A stretch of 64,000 nucleotides of DNA from Ga0077527 sp964531455 (GTDB taxonomy: Bacteria; Pseudomonadota; Gammaproteobacteria; Burkholderiales; SG8-41): contig CAZHFZ010000014.1 in the NCBI GenBank assembly GCA_964531455.1, forward strand, positions 5,009 through 69,008, written 5' to 3'. This document shows, piece by piece, positions 51,830-60,640 of this stretch (the stretch's first letter is position 1; each line of letters starts with the position of its first letter). A program made the translations under genes and the position numbers. The notes beneath the pieces were generated by a model, which worked only from the letters and a program-made list of their open reading frames with translations, was not told the DNA's origin and did no database searches.

Positions 51830-52276
51830 ATGTTCAAGCACATCCTGTTGCCGACTGATGGTTCCAAACTGGCTGATCGCGCAATCATTCATGGCATGAA
51901 TTTGGCAAAGGCGTTGGGTGCAAAAGTAACTTTGCTGAGTGTGGTGCCTGAGTTTCGCATGATTGCGGACGAAAGCTTCGCCATGCCGATGAGCATGCAG
52001 GCCAAGCAGCGCTATGAAAAAGAGGCGACTGTTCTGGCTGAAAAGAAACTTGCGGCGATCAGCGTCCGGGTGAGCAAAGCCGGGTTGCAATGCGCATCGG
52101 TAGTGGTATCCAGTGATTTGCCATATCAGCAAATCATTGAAGTGGCCCGCAAACGAAAATGCGATGTGGTGGTAATGGCCTCTCATGGACGCCGCGGACT
52201 GACCGGCCTGTTGCTTGGCAGCGAGACCACGAAAGTACTCACTCACAGCAAAATTCCGGTACTTGTCGTTCGTTAA
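51830..52276 (+). CDS. Universal stress protein (UspA family)
   Basis: 148 residues of single Usp domain. It begins MFKHILLPTDGSKLADRAI and ends with the ATP-binding motif GRRGLTGLLLGSETTKVLTHSKIPVLVV (the G-x2-G-x9-G-[ST] pattern), so it is probably an ATP-binding member. GGAGAGGAG precedes the ATG. The upstream FNR box suggests a role in survival under oxygen limitation, as for Anr-controlled Usps of Pseudomonas (known precedent). Confidence 0.92.
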   Translation: MFKHILLPTDGSKLADRAIIHGMNLAKALGAKVTLLSVVPEFRMIADESFAMPMSMQAKQRYEKEATVLAEKKLAAISVRVSKAGLQCASVVVSSDLPYQQIIEVARKRKCDVVVMASHGRRGLTGLLLGSETTKVLTHSKIPVLVVR

Positions 52277-52295
52277 TCAAGGCTAAGCCACTGCA

Positions 52296-54209
52296 GTGGC
52301 CAATCCGGCACCAGCAACCGCGACAGCAACCCTGATCGAGGGGGTAGTCCGGTTTCTGAAACAACATCCGCCCTTTTGCCAGATGGAAGAGGCGTCGTTG
52401 CAGTTTCTTGCGGCGCACGTCGAGCTCGGTTATTACCCGAAAGGGGCGGTCATACTCGAGCCTGATCAACCGCCGCCGAAGTCCTTTCACATCATCCAGC
52501 GCGGAATGGTTCAGCTTGTGCCATTCAATGCGGCACACAGTGACGATGTGCATCCGGTTGCCATGGGGCCGGGCGAATGTTTCTCGGTCAGCGCCATGCT
52601 TGAGAATCGTCCGGTTATCGCACCGTATACTGCTGTTGCGGATACTTTCTGCTATGAATTACCGGCGGAACTGTTTCCCGAGCTGCTTAACCGCAGCCCG
52701 GTCTTCCGGGAATTCACCACCGAATTCCTCGCCAGCATGCTGCGTGAATCGCGCAGACTGATCAAACTCAGCTTCAACGCAAACACGGGCGAGCAGCAAA
52801 CGATGAGCCGAACGCTGCGCTCCCTGATCGTCCGGGAGCCCGTAACCTGCAAACCCGAGACTCCGATTGGAGAAGTGTTGCGGGTCATGCAGTCGCGCAA
52901 GATTGGCTCAATACTGGTTGTTGATGGCGAAGGAAGTGTTCTCGGCATATTTACACGCCACGATGTGCTTGACCGTGTGGCGCTGGCGCAATGCAGCCTC
53001 GCACAGCCGGTCAGTGAGGTAATGACGCCGCAGCCTTTGACGCTGCCTGCCGAGGCCAGCGCATATGAAGCAGCCCTGTTGATTGCCGACCGCGGCATAA
53101 GGCATATCCCCGTCTGTGATAACGGCCGCCTGCTGGGTGTTATTACCGAACGCGATTTATTTGCATTGCAGCGCGTCAGCCTGCGTGCCATCAATCGCAC
53201 CATCGCAGGCGCGCAGTCGATCGAAGACTTGCGAAAGTCTGCAGCGGATATCCGCAGATTGGCGCGCAACATGCTGGGGCAGGGTGTATCCGCTGAACAC
53301 ATGACCCTGATCATTTCGACGCTCAACGATACGCTGGTGCGCCAGGTACTCAATATTGAAGAATCGCGTTTCGACCTGCAGGGATTGCGCTGGAGCTGGC
53401 TGGCTTTCGGCAGCGAAGGACGCTACGAACAGACCATCAGCACCGATCAGGATAACGGTCTCATCTTTGACAGCGGAGCCGAGGCGCCTGATGCCGCACG
53501 TACAAGGTTGCTGCCATTCGCGCAGGCGGTCAATCGCGACCTGGACGCTTGCGGATTCCCGCTCTGCAAGGGCAACATCATGGCAGGCAATCCGGATTGG
53601 TGTCTCAGCGCAAGAGAATGGCGCGAACGGTTTGATCATTGGATTGCCAACACGGATCCTCAGGCTTTGCTCAGTGCGGTCATTTTCTTTGACTTCCGCA
53701 GTCTTTACGGCACTGAGGGCCTGGCGCAGTCTTTGCGTCAGTATCTTGTTGAATTGGCCGCAGGCAACAGCCGCTTTCAACGGCAACTGGCCCAGTATGC
53801 ACTTCAGACTTCGCCGCCACTGGGCTTGATCAGTGATTTTGTCACGGATGACAAAGGCGAAGAACGCGGCACCATTGACCTGAAGAAATCCGGAGCAAGG
53901 CTGTTTACTGACGCTGCGCGCGTACTCGCACTGGCAGCCGGGGTGGCGCATACCAACACAGTACAGCGCTTGCGGAAGGCTGCAGTCACCTTGCAAATGC
54001 CCGCAGGCGAGGTGGATGCCATCGTGGAAGGGTTCTATTTTCTGCAGACCCTGCGTCTTCGAGGCCAGATATCTGCTGGCCCGGCGGTTGGCCAGCCGAA
54101 CCGGATCAATCCATCCACCCTCAACGAGGTTGATCGCCGCATACTCAAGGAAAGTCTGCGGCAATTACGCAAACTTCAAAGCCGCATCGCGCTTGATTAC
54201 AAGTTATGA
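52296..54209 (+). CDS. Cyclic-nucleotide-binding/CBS/DUF294 nucleotidyltransferase-like signalling protein
   Basis: 637 residues with four parts. A cNMP-binding-like domain (about 20-150) is followed by paired CBS domains (about 170-290, seen as IVREPVTCKPETPIGEVLRVM and VMTPQPLTLP), which usually sense adenine nucleotides. Next is the DUF294 putative nucleotidyltransferase domain (FGSEGRYEQTISTDQDNGLIF, GlnD-like G-S and D-x-D), and then a DUF294 C-terminal helical domain. GTG start at 52296. A DnaQ-like exonuclease follows by ten bases. This pair is often found near acetate or acyl-CoA metabolism genes; here the acyl-CoA operon is next. The target it would modify is unknown. Confidence 0.87.
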   Translation: MANPAPATATATLIEGVVRFLKQHPPFCQMEEASLQFLAAHVELGYYPKGAVILEPDQPPPKSFHIIQRGMVQLVPFNAAHSDDVHPVAMGPGECFSVSAMLENRPVIAPYTAVADTFCYELPAELFPELLNRSPVFREFTTEFLASMLRESRRLIKLSFNANTGEQQTMSRTLRSLIVREPVTCKPETPIGEVLRVMQSRKIGSILVVDGEGSVLGIFTRHDVLDRVALAQCSLAQPVSEVMTPQPLTLPAEASAYEAALLIADRGIRHIPVCDNGRLLGVITERDLFALQRVSLRAINRTIAGAQSIEDLRKSAADIRRLARNMLGQGVSAEHMTLIISTLNDTLVRQVLNIEESRFDLQGLRWSWLAFGSEGRYEQTISTDQDNGLIFDSGAEAPDAARTRLLPFAQAVNRDLDACGFPLCKGNIMAGNPDWCLSAREWRERFDHWIANTDPQALLSAVIFFDFRSLYGTEGLAQSLRQYLVELAAGNSRFQRQLAQYALQTSPPLGLISDFVTDDKGEERGTIDLKKSGARLFTDAARVLALAAGVAHTNTVQRLRKAAVTLQMPAGEVDAIVEGFYFLQTLRLRGQISAGPAVGQPNRINPSTLNEVDRRILKESLRQLRKLQSRIALDYKL

Positions 54210-54219
54210 GGCATAAAGC

Positions 54220-54924
54220 GTGAATTGGCTGCGACGACTTTTTCGCCGTATGCCGGTGTTGGACGCAGAGCAGGCTGTTGCGCTGGCTGCCTACCAATCC
54301 CTTTCATTGGTCCCGGTCAATTCGCCGCTGAATGCGCTGCGGTTTGTAGTGGCTGATGTCGAAACGACCGGCCTAAATCCGTTTTCCGACCAATTGATCT
54401 CGATCGGCGCTGTCGAGATTCTTGACGGCAAAGTGCGGCTCAGCAGCAGTTTCGAGGTTGTGTTCCGTCAACCGCAGGCAAGCGCCAATGCCAACATACT
54501 CATACACGGCATCGACGGCACTACGCAGATGGGGGGAGTCGATCCCGCAGCGGCCTCATTGCTTTTTCTCGACTTTGCGAAGAATGCACCTCTGGTAGGA
54601 TTTCATGCTGACTTTGACCGGCTGATGATTGATCGCGCATTTGCAAGAGCCATTGGCTGTACGCCTTCCAATCCCTGGCTGGATCTGGCGTTTTTGGCAC
54701 CTGCATTGATGCCCGAACCGGAACGCCGATTGCCTCGAGGGCTTGATGACTGGATGGACAGATTCGGCATTTCCAATTTGTCCCGCCATAACGCTCTGGC
54801 CGACGCCCTCGCAACCGCGCAGTTGCTGCAGGTTGTTCTGGCAGAGGCCATGAAGCAGGGTATTACCACATTGGCGGGATTGATCAAACTCGAGCAGGAC
54901 CAGCGCTGGCTCGGGCATCGCTGA
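54220..54924 (+). CDS. DnaQ-like 3'-5' exonuclease (DEDDh)
   Basis: 234 residues. Exo I is VVADVETTGLNPFSDQLISI (Asp and Glu ligands), exo II is in PLVGFHADFDRLMIDRAF, and exo III is RHNALADALATAQLL with the catalytic His. A basic N-terminal stretch (LRRLFRRMP) precedes the domain. It is not clearly the polymerase III epsilon subunit; pairing with the CBS/DUF294 protein suggests a regulatory or nucleotide-turnover role. GTG start at 54220. Confidence 0.88.
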   Translation: MNWLRRLFRRMPVLDAEQAVALAAYQSLSLVPVNSPLNALRFVVADVETTGLNPFSDQLISIGAVEILDGKVRLSSSFEVVFRQPQASANANILIHGIDGTTQMGGVDPAAASLLFLDFAKNAPLVGFHADFDRLMIDRAFARAIGCTPSNPWLDLAFLAPALMPEPERRLPRGLDDWMDRFGISNLSRHNALADALATAQLLQVVLAEAMKQGITTLAGLIKLEQDQRWLGHR

Positions 54925-55164
54925 TCCTGCTTACTGCCGAACGAAGTGCTGAAGATGTTGCAGGTGCGTTGTTCACAGAGGTCAGTAACCATGACCGGCA
55001 ACAACAGTCGATGACTTCCAGCAGTCAGTCGGGTTCTGATTTTCTGCAGCATGATCACGCAGGCTTCAATCAACTTTTTATCGGTTTCCTCCAATGTGTT
55101 GTAATTCGGGCAGGCCGCTTGATAATGACAAAAAACCGCGTCTGATATTTCATAATACGAACCA
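54925..55164. other. 240-base spacer before the acyl-CoA operon
   Basis: No convincing gene, tRNA or terminator was found. It should contain the promoter of the acyl-CoA operon, but I see no good -35/-10 pair. A reverse frame here reads protein-like for about 30 residues but runs on through the exonuclease gene, so I do not call it. Confidence 0.5.
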
Positions 55165-57252
55165 ATGGATAACCTGCAGCCACTACTCAATCCCGCATCC
55201 ATCGCCATTCTCGGGGCATCAGCCGAACTGAATAAAGTCAACGGCCGCACTTTGCGTTTCCTTATCGAGAAGGGGTATCGGGGGGGCATTTATCCGGTCA
55301 ATCCGAAATATGAAACCATTGCGGGTCTTCGCTGTTATCCGAATGTGGCAGCACTTCCAGTAGCGCCTGACCTCGCGGTCATTGCTGTTCCGGCTGCGCA
55401 TGTGTTGTCCTCGGTCCGCGAACTCGGAAAGCGGGGCGGTCAGGCTGCCGTGATTTTCAGTTCAGGATTTGCTGAAATGGGCGAGCAGGGACGACGGCTT
55501 GAAAATGAAATTGCTGTTGCCGCGAATCAGGCCGGCGTTCGATTGTGTGGTCCGAATTGCCTGGGATTGATCAATGCCTGGGAACAGGTGATTGCGACCT
55601 TTGGCCAGTTTGCCGAAGGCCCGACGCCGCCAGGCCCGGTGGCTTTTGTCACGCAGTCCGGCGCTTTCGGTACAGCCATCGCGGCTCTGGCTCGCCGGCG
55701 TTCACTGGGACTCGGGTATTTCATCAATACCGGCAATGAATGTGATGTTGATTTCGTGCAAATGATGCAGGCAGTCCTGGAGGACAAGCGCATTCGTGTT
55801 GGCGCCGGATATCTGGAGGGCGTACGCAATGGCGCCGGGCTTAAAGCGCTTTCAGAAAGTGCATTGGCGCTGGGAAAACCGCTGACACTGACCAAGGTAG
55901 GCCGCACTGCGGCAGGTGCAAAAGCCGCTGCTTCCCACACCGGCGCACTCGCCGGCAGCGATGCGGTGTTTGACGGTGTTATTCGCGGGCTCGGGATTAC
56001 GCGGGCACGCAATGAAGAGCACATGCTCGATATCGTCGAAGTGCTGAGCATGGCGAAACTGCCCCAGGGGTGTGGAATCGGCATCGTTACCCAATCCGGT
56101 GGCGCCGGCGTGCTGATGGCGGATCGTGCCGAAGAAATGGGTCTTCAGGTCGCGGAATTGGCGCCGCCAACACGCGAGGCACTGGCGGCAGTCATTCCGG
56201 CGTTTGGTACTACCGGAAATCCGGTGGATGTGACGGGCCAGTTCGTGTCCGATCCCAACCTGCTGCTCGACAGCATGCGCATCATGATGGGCGATCCCGC
56301 GGTGCATGTCGGCATCGTCTGGTTGCAGTTGATGGATGCCCATGTTGACCGTCTTGTTGAAATATTCAATAAAATCAATAAATTAATTGAAAAACCCTGG
56401 GTGGTCTGCTGGGTTGCTGCGCCGGATGAAGCTTTGGTCAAAATGCGTGAGCTGGGTATAGCCGTCTTGCGCGGTGCCGAGCCTGCGGTGGATGCTGTTG
56501 CGGGCTTGGTGCGTTACGCGGAAGCCCGGCGTAACTGGCTTGCCGATGCGCCGGCACGCGCTGCGCTGCAGATGCCGGCGCTCAAGCTGCCGGCGCAGGG
56601 CGGTGCCGTGTCCAGCCTGGAAGGACAGGCATTGCTGAGCAGCTGCGGCGTAAAAACGGCCGCGGCGAAGCTGGCGACGACCGCTGATGAGGCGGTCGCG
56701 GCTGCCGAAGTGCTGGGGTATCCGGTTGTGCTCAAAATTGAATCGCCCGACATCCTCCACAAGACCGAAGCCAGGGGTGTTGCGCTGAACTTGAAGGATG
56801 CAGCCTCCGTACGAACGGCATTCGCACAGCTGCTCGCCAACGCAAAACAATACAAATCCGATGCGCGGATTGCCGGCGTTTTGGTGCAGGCGATGGCGCA
56901 GGGCGACGTTGAGCTGGTGATCGGTCTCAAGCGTGATGCGACCTTCGGTCCGGTGGTGATGGTGGGTCTGGGCGGCGTGCTGATTGAAGTCTTCAAGGAC
57001 GTGGTGTTTCGCGCGGCTCCGGTGACGGAAGGCGAGGCGCTGCGCATGCTGGATGAACTGAAAAGCAAGGTGGTGCTGGACGGCGTGCGCGGCAAACCAC
57101 CGGTGGACAGGGCGGCAATCGCAAAGATGGTCAGTGCCGTATCGCGCCTTGGCGCTGCAGCAGGTCCGCGGCTCGCCGAACTCGACCTGAATCCGGTGCT
57201 CGCCGGCCCGCAAGGCGCGACGGCTGTGGATTGGCTGATGGTGTTTGATTAA
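55165..57252 (+). CDS. ADP-forming acyl-CoA synthetase (acetate-CoA ligase family)
   Basis: Forms acyl-CoA from an organic acid, CoA and ATP with release of ADP and Pi, or runs in reverse to make ATP. Its 695 residues fuse both subunits: a CoA-binding domain (about 5-130, SIAILGASAELNKVNGRTL), a succinyl-CoA ligase-like domain (about 150-430) with the phospho-His loop ASHTGALAGSD, and a C-terminal ATP-grasp domain (about 475-690, VVLKIESPDILHKTEARGV). The substrate is unknown. It heads the beta-oxidation-type operon, so it probably activates the substrate of that pathway. Confidence 0.9.
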   Translation: MDNLQPLLNPASIAILGASAELNKVNGRTLRFLIEKGYRGGIYPVNPKYETIAGLRCYPNVAALPVAPDLAVIAVPAAHVLSSVRELGKRGGQAAVIFSSGFAEMGEQGRRLENEIAVAANQAGVRLCGPNCLGLINAWEQVIATFGQFAEGPTPPGPVAFVTQSGAFGTAIAALARRRSLGLGYFINTGNECDVDFVQMMQAVLEDKRIRVGAGYLEGVRNGAGLKALSESALALGKPLTLTKVGRTAAGAKAAASHTGALAGSDAVFDGVIRGLGITRARNEEHMLDIVEVLSMAKLPQGCGIGIVTQSGGAGVLMADRAEEMGLQVAELAPPTREALAAVIPAFGTTGNPVDVTGQFVSDPNLLLDSMRIMMGDPAVHVGIVWLQLMDAHVDRLVEIFNKINKLIEKPWVVCWVAAPDEALVKMRELGIAVLRGAEPAVDAVAGLVRYAEARRNWLADAPARAALQMPALKLPAQGGAVSSLEGQALLSSCGVKTAAAKLATTADEAVAAAEVLGYPVVLKIESPDILHKTEARGVALNLKDAASVRTAFAQLLANAKQYKSDARIAGVLVQAMAQGDVELVIGLKRDATFGPVVMVGLGGVLIEVFKDVVFRAAPVTEGEALRMLDELKSKVVLDGVRGKPPVDRAAIAKMVSAVSRLGAAAGPRLAELDLNPVLAGPQGATAVDWLMVFD

Positions 57253-57270
57253 TCGTAAAGGGAAGCAATC

Positions 57271-58458
57271 ATGGACTTTGAGTTACCGGAAGAACTGCGC
57301 ATGCTGCGTGAAACCGTCGCCCGTTTTGTGCGGGAAGAACTGCTGCCGCTGGAGCGCGATGTCATCAAGCGCGAAGCCGAGCGCGGTCTGACCGATGCGC
57401 CGCTGATTGATCCCGAGGTCGAAAAACATCTCGCCGACAAGGCTCGTGAAATCGGCCTGTACGGTATCGACGTGCCAGAGGAATATGGCGGCCAGAACAT
57501 GGGTATGCTGGCCAAGGCTGTCGTCATCGAAGAACTGAAAACCAGTATCGTGCCGTTCGTGCTGCCGCCGGACAGTCCAAACTTGTGGATGCTGCGCGAA
57601 ACCTGCAAAGGCGATCAGATCCAGAAATACCTGCTGCCCTATGCCAGTGGTGACAAAAAAAGCGCGATCGCGATTTCCGAACCAGGTGCAGGTTCCGATC
57701 CGGCGGGTATGAAAACCCGCGCCGAATACAAAAACGGCAAATGGCTGCTCAACGGCCAGAAGATCTGGATCAGCGGTGCGCGCAAGGCGGACTTCATCAT
57801 TGTCATGGCGGTGACCGATCCCGAAAAAGGTTCACGTGGCGGCATTACCGCGTTCCTGGTCGACAAAGGCACCAAGGGATTGTCGATCCCCTCGGTATTC
57901 AACACGATGGGCGAACACGCGCCGTATGCGGTGTTTTTCGACAACATTGAATTGTCGGATGATCAGGTGCTGGGCGAGGTGGGGAAAGGCTTCGCGCCGA
58001 TGCAGAACCGGCTTGGCGTGCGCCGCATGGAAATCGCCTGCCGCTCGCTCGGCTATGCCCGGCGCTGCATGGATTACATGCTGAAGCAGGCCAATGAGCG
58101 CAAGACTTTCGGCGCGCTGCTGGCTGAACGGCAGCAGGTGCAGTGGTGGCTTGCGGACAGCTGGCAGGAAATGGAAATGGTGCGCTGGATTACCTGGCGG
58201 CTTGCCTGGAAAATTGACCAAGGCGGACACGATTGGCGGCGCGAAGCGGCCATGGTCAAGTTGCAGGGCAGCGAGATGATTGCGCGTGTTTCCGATCGCG
58301 CCATTCAGTTGCTGGGCGGCATGGGCGTGTCCAAGGATCTGCCTTTGGAATACATCGCCCGGGCCTGCCGCGTATTTCGTATTTTCGAAGGGCCAAGCGA
58401 AGTGCACCGCTGGGTCATCGCCCGCGACCTGCTGCGCAACGGCATGCCTGCGGATTGA
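57271..58458 (+). CDS. Acyl-CoA dehydrogenase
   Basis: FAD enzyme introducing the alpha-beta double bond of acyl-CoA, passing electrons to ETF. It has 395 residues with the three-domain ACAD fold. The N-terminal helices end in LYGIDVPEEYGGQNM. The FAD/substrate region shows AISEPGAGSDPAGMKTRA and GQKIWISGA. The C-terminal helices show QLLGGMGVSKDLPLEYIARACRVFRIFEGPSEVHR (read in parts). Chain-length preference cannot be read. It is 18 bases after the synthetase. Confidence 0.92.
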   Translation: MDFELPEELRMLRETVARFVREELLPLERDVIKREAERGLTDAPLIDPEVEKHLADKAREIGLYGIDVPEEYGGQNMGMLAKAVVIEELKTSIVPFVLPPDSPNLWMLRETCKGDQIQKYLLPYASGDKKSAIAISEPGAGSDPAGMKTRAEYKNGKWLLNGQKIWISGARKADFIIVMAVTDPEKGSRGGITAFLVDKGTKGLSIPSVFNTMGEHAPYAVFFDNIELSDDQVLGEVGKGFAPMQNRLGVRRMEIACRSLGYARRCMDYMLKQANERKTFGALLAERQQVQWWLADSWQEMEMVRWITWRLAWKIDQGGHDWRREAAMVKLQGSEMIARVSDRAIQLLGGMGVSKDLPLEYIARACRVFRIFEGPSEVHRWVIARDLLRNGMPAD

Positions 58459-59708
58459 GCGCCGCTACTCGCGTTCCTGCGCTGGCGCCGTTCCGGGTCC
58501 GCAGTTTCCGATTCCAGTGGCCCTCCGACCTCGCTGCCTCCTGGGCGTTCGAGATGGAGACGCTGATCCTTGGCTGGTACATCCTGGTCGAAACCGGTTC
58601 GGTGTTCCTGCTGACGGTGTTTGCGTCTCTGCAGTATGTCGGTACGCTGCTGTCGCCGTTGATTGGCGTAGCAGGCCATCGCCACGGCAACAAGCGGGTG
58701 TTCTGTGCGATGCGCGGGTTTTACCTGTTACTGGCCTTGCTGCTGACAACGCTGGCGTTGACCGAAACGCTGCAGCCGCTGCATGTGTTCGTGATTACCG
58801 CCCTGATGGGGTTGGTGCGGCCTTCCGATCTGGTGATCCGGCATTCGCTGATTGGTGAAACGCTTCCGGTTGGCCAGTTTGTCGGTGCTGCGAGCATATC
58901 GCGCACGACCCAGGATTCAGCGCGGATCATGGGGGCGCTGAGTGGAGCAGGCCTGGTTGCAACCCTCGGCGTCGGCATGGCCTATGTGGTTGTCACTGCG
59001 TTTTATATGGCCAGCCTGCTGCTGACCCTGGGTGTTTCAGCTTCCCGTCCGCACCAGACAACCGCAGGAATGCCGGTAAGGACTTCGGTATTGCATGACC
59101 TAAGGGAAGGGCTTGCCTATGTCTGGCAAACGCCACCCTTGCTCGCTGCCATCTGGCTCGCATTACTGGTCAACCTGACCGCATTTCCGCTGGTCAATGG
59201 CCTGTTGCCCTATGTGGCCAAGAAAATCTATTTAACCGACCAGACCGGACTCGGCTACATGGTTGCAGGTTTTGCCGGTGGCGCGCTGATCGGTTCGCTG
59301 TTTCTGACCCGCTTTGCCCATGCGGTACGGCCTGCACGGATGATGGTTGGCGGTTGCGCGGTTTGGTACGGGCTAACCCTGCTGTTCGTGCAGATGGACA
59401 GCCTTGGAGCAGGCATTGCGGCGCTGCTGCTTGCAGGATTGGCGCAAAGTCTGGGCATGGTGTCGATGGCGGCGATGCTGCTGCGCAGTTCCGAGGAGCG
59501 TTTCCGCAGTCGGGTGCTGGGTGTCCGCATGCTGGCTATCTACACGCTGCCTCTGGGGTTGCTCGCTTCGGGGCCGTTGATCGAGAATTTTGGCTTCCGC
59601 GCCATGGGCAGCGGCTATTGCCTGGCCGGACTTGCACTCACGCTGCTGATCGGCATGCGCTGGCATCGCCATATCTGGCATTCCGCGGCACCGGCCAACC
59701 GGATGTGA
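58455..59708 (+). CDS. MFS transporter (EntS/MFS_3 type)
   Basis: About 417 residues with roughly 11-12 membrane helices. The sequence RFQWPSDLAASWAFEMETLILGWYI and a GHRHGNKRV loop resemble the enterobactin exporter/DUF894 branch of the major facilitator family. The frame opens at 58233 inside the acyl-CoA dehydrogenase; TTG 58455 overlaps its stop and suits translational coupling, so it is preferred. Within this operon it may import the acid substrate or export a product. Confidence 0.82.
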   Translation: MSAATRVPALAPFRVRSFRFQWPSDLAASWAFEMETLILGWYILVETGSVFLLTVFASLQYVGTLLSPLIGVAGHRHGNKRVFCAMRGFYLLLALLLTTLALTETLQPLHVFVITALMGLVRPSDLVIRHSLIGETLPVGQFVGAASISRTTQDSARIMGALSGAGLVATLGVGMAYVVVTAFYMASLLLTLGVSASRPHQTTAGMPVRTSVLHDLREGLAYVWQTPPLLAAIWLALLVNLTAFPLVNGLLPYVAKKIYLTDQTGLGYMVAGFAGGALIGSLFLTRFAHAVRPARMMVGGCAVWYGLTLLFVQMDSLGAGIAALLLAGLAQSLGMVSMAAMLLRSSEERFRSRVLGVRMLAIYTLPLGLLASGPLIENFGFRAMGSGYCLAGLALTLLIGMRWHRHIWHSAAPANRM

Positions 59709-59794
59709 ACCCGCGCCGCAACGGGTGGCATCGGGTAAAATAGCGGGCCATTCGAACGACTGGCTTTACACATTGTGAACACACGGGGATGACC

Positions 59795-60598
59795 ATGAAT
59801 GCACCGCAAACCATGACTGACCGCCTGCTGGCCGAAAAAAAAGACGGCATAGGCTGGATCACTTTTAATAACCCGGCACGCCATAATGCGGTCTCGTTCG
59901 AGATGTGGCAGGCGTTACCGATCGTGCTGGCCGATTTTGCAGCCGATCCTGAAGTGGGCGTTATCGTGCTGAAGGGCGCAGGCGAAAAAGCGTTTGTTGC
60001 TGGTGCTGACATTTCGCAATTCAAGGAAAAGCGCAGCAGCGAGGACGCCGTATTGGCCTATAACAAAGCTGCTGACGATGCCGGCAAGGCGCTGCAGGAG
60101 TGTCCGAAGCCGACCATCGCGATGGTGCGCGGCTATTGCATCGGCGGCGGCACTGCGATTGCCGTGAACTGCGACATGCGTATTGTTTCCGATGATGCCA
60201 AGTTCGGCGTGCCTGCCGGAAAACTGGGGCTGGGCTATCGCTTTGTCGGCATCAAGCGCCTGGCCGATATCGTCGGTCCGGCTTTTACCGCAGAAATCTT
60301 TTTCACTGCACGCCAGTTCAATGCACAGGAAGCACTGCAGATGAACCTGGTGAATCGCGTCGTTGCAGCCGCCGATCTGGAGCAATACACGATTGATTAC
60401 GCCAAAACCATTGCCGGTAATGCGCCGTTGACGCTGGCGTCGGTGAAGGCTTCGCTGATTGAATACGGCAAGGAGCCGGCGAAACGTGACCTCGACAAGC
60501 TGCAGAAAATGGTCGACGTTTGCTACAGGAGTGAGGATTACAAGGAAGGCCAGGCTGCATTTGCCGAGAAACGCAAACCGGTATTCAAAGGCCGATAA
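59795..60598 (+). CDS. Enoyl-CoA hydratase/isomerase family protein
   Basis: Crotonase-fold enzyme hydrating enoyl-CoA. It has 267 residues from ATG 59795, with GGGG six bases upstream; ATG 59789 has no spacing from that site. Oxyanion-hole motifs are KAFVAGADISQF and YCIGGGTAIAVNCDM. The catalytic Glu region reads VPAGKLGLGY, where the usual glutamates at the hydratase positions are not obvious, so the exact reaction is uncertain. Confidence 0.88.
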   Translation: MNAPQTMTDRLLAEKKDGIGWITFNNPARHNAVSFEMWQALPIVLADFAADPEVGVIVLKGAGEKAFVAGADISQFKEKRSSEDAVLAYNKAADDAGKALQECPKPTIAMVRGYCIGGGTAIAVNCDMRIVSDDAKFGVPAGKLGLGYRFVGIKRLADIVGPAFTAEIFFTARQFNAQEALQMNLVNRVVAAADLEQYTIDYAKTIAGNAPLTLASVKASLIEYGKEPAKRDLDKLQKMVDVCYRSEDYKEGQAAFAEKRKPVFKGR

Positions 60599-60640
60599 TT
60601 GTAAATAATTGTTTTAATTGACTTATTAGGAATAATCATT

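Noticed and set aside
54603..55289. Reverse-strand 228-codon frame covering the spacer at 54925-55164
   Set aside because: A short stretch looks protein-like, but the frame runs antisense through the exonuclease and the start of the acyl-CoA synthetase, and it has no start signal.
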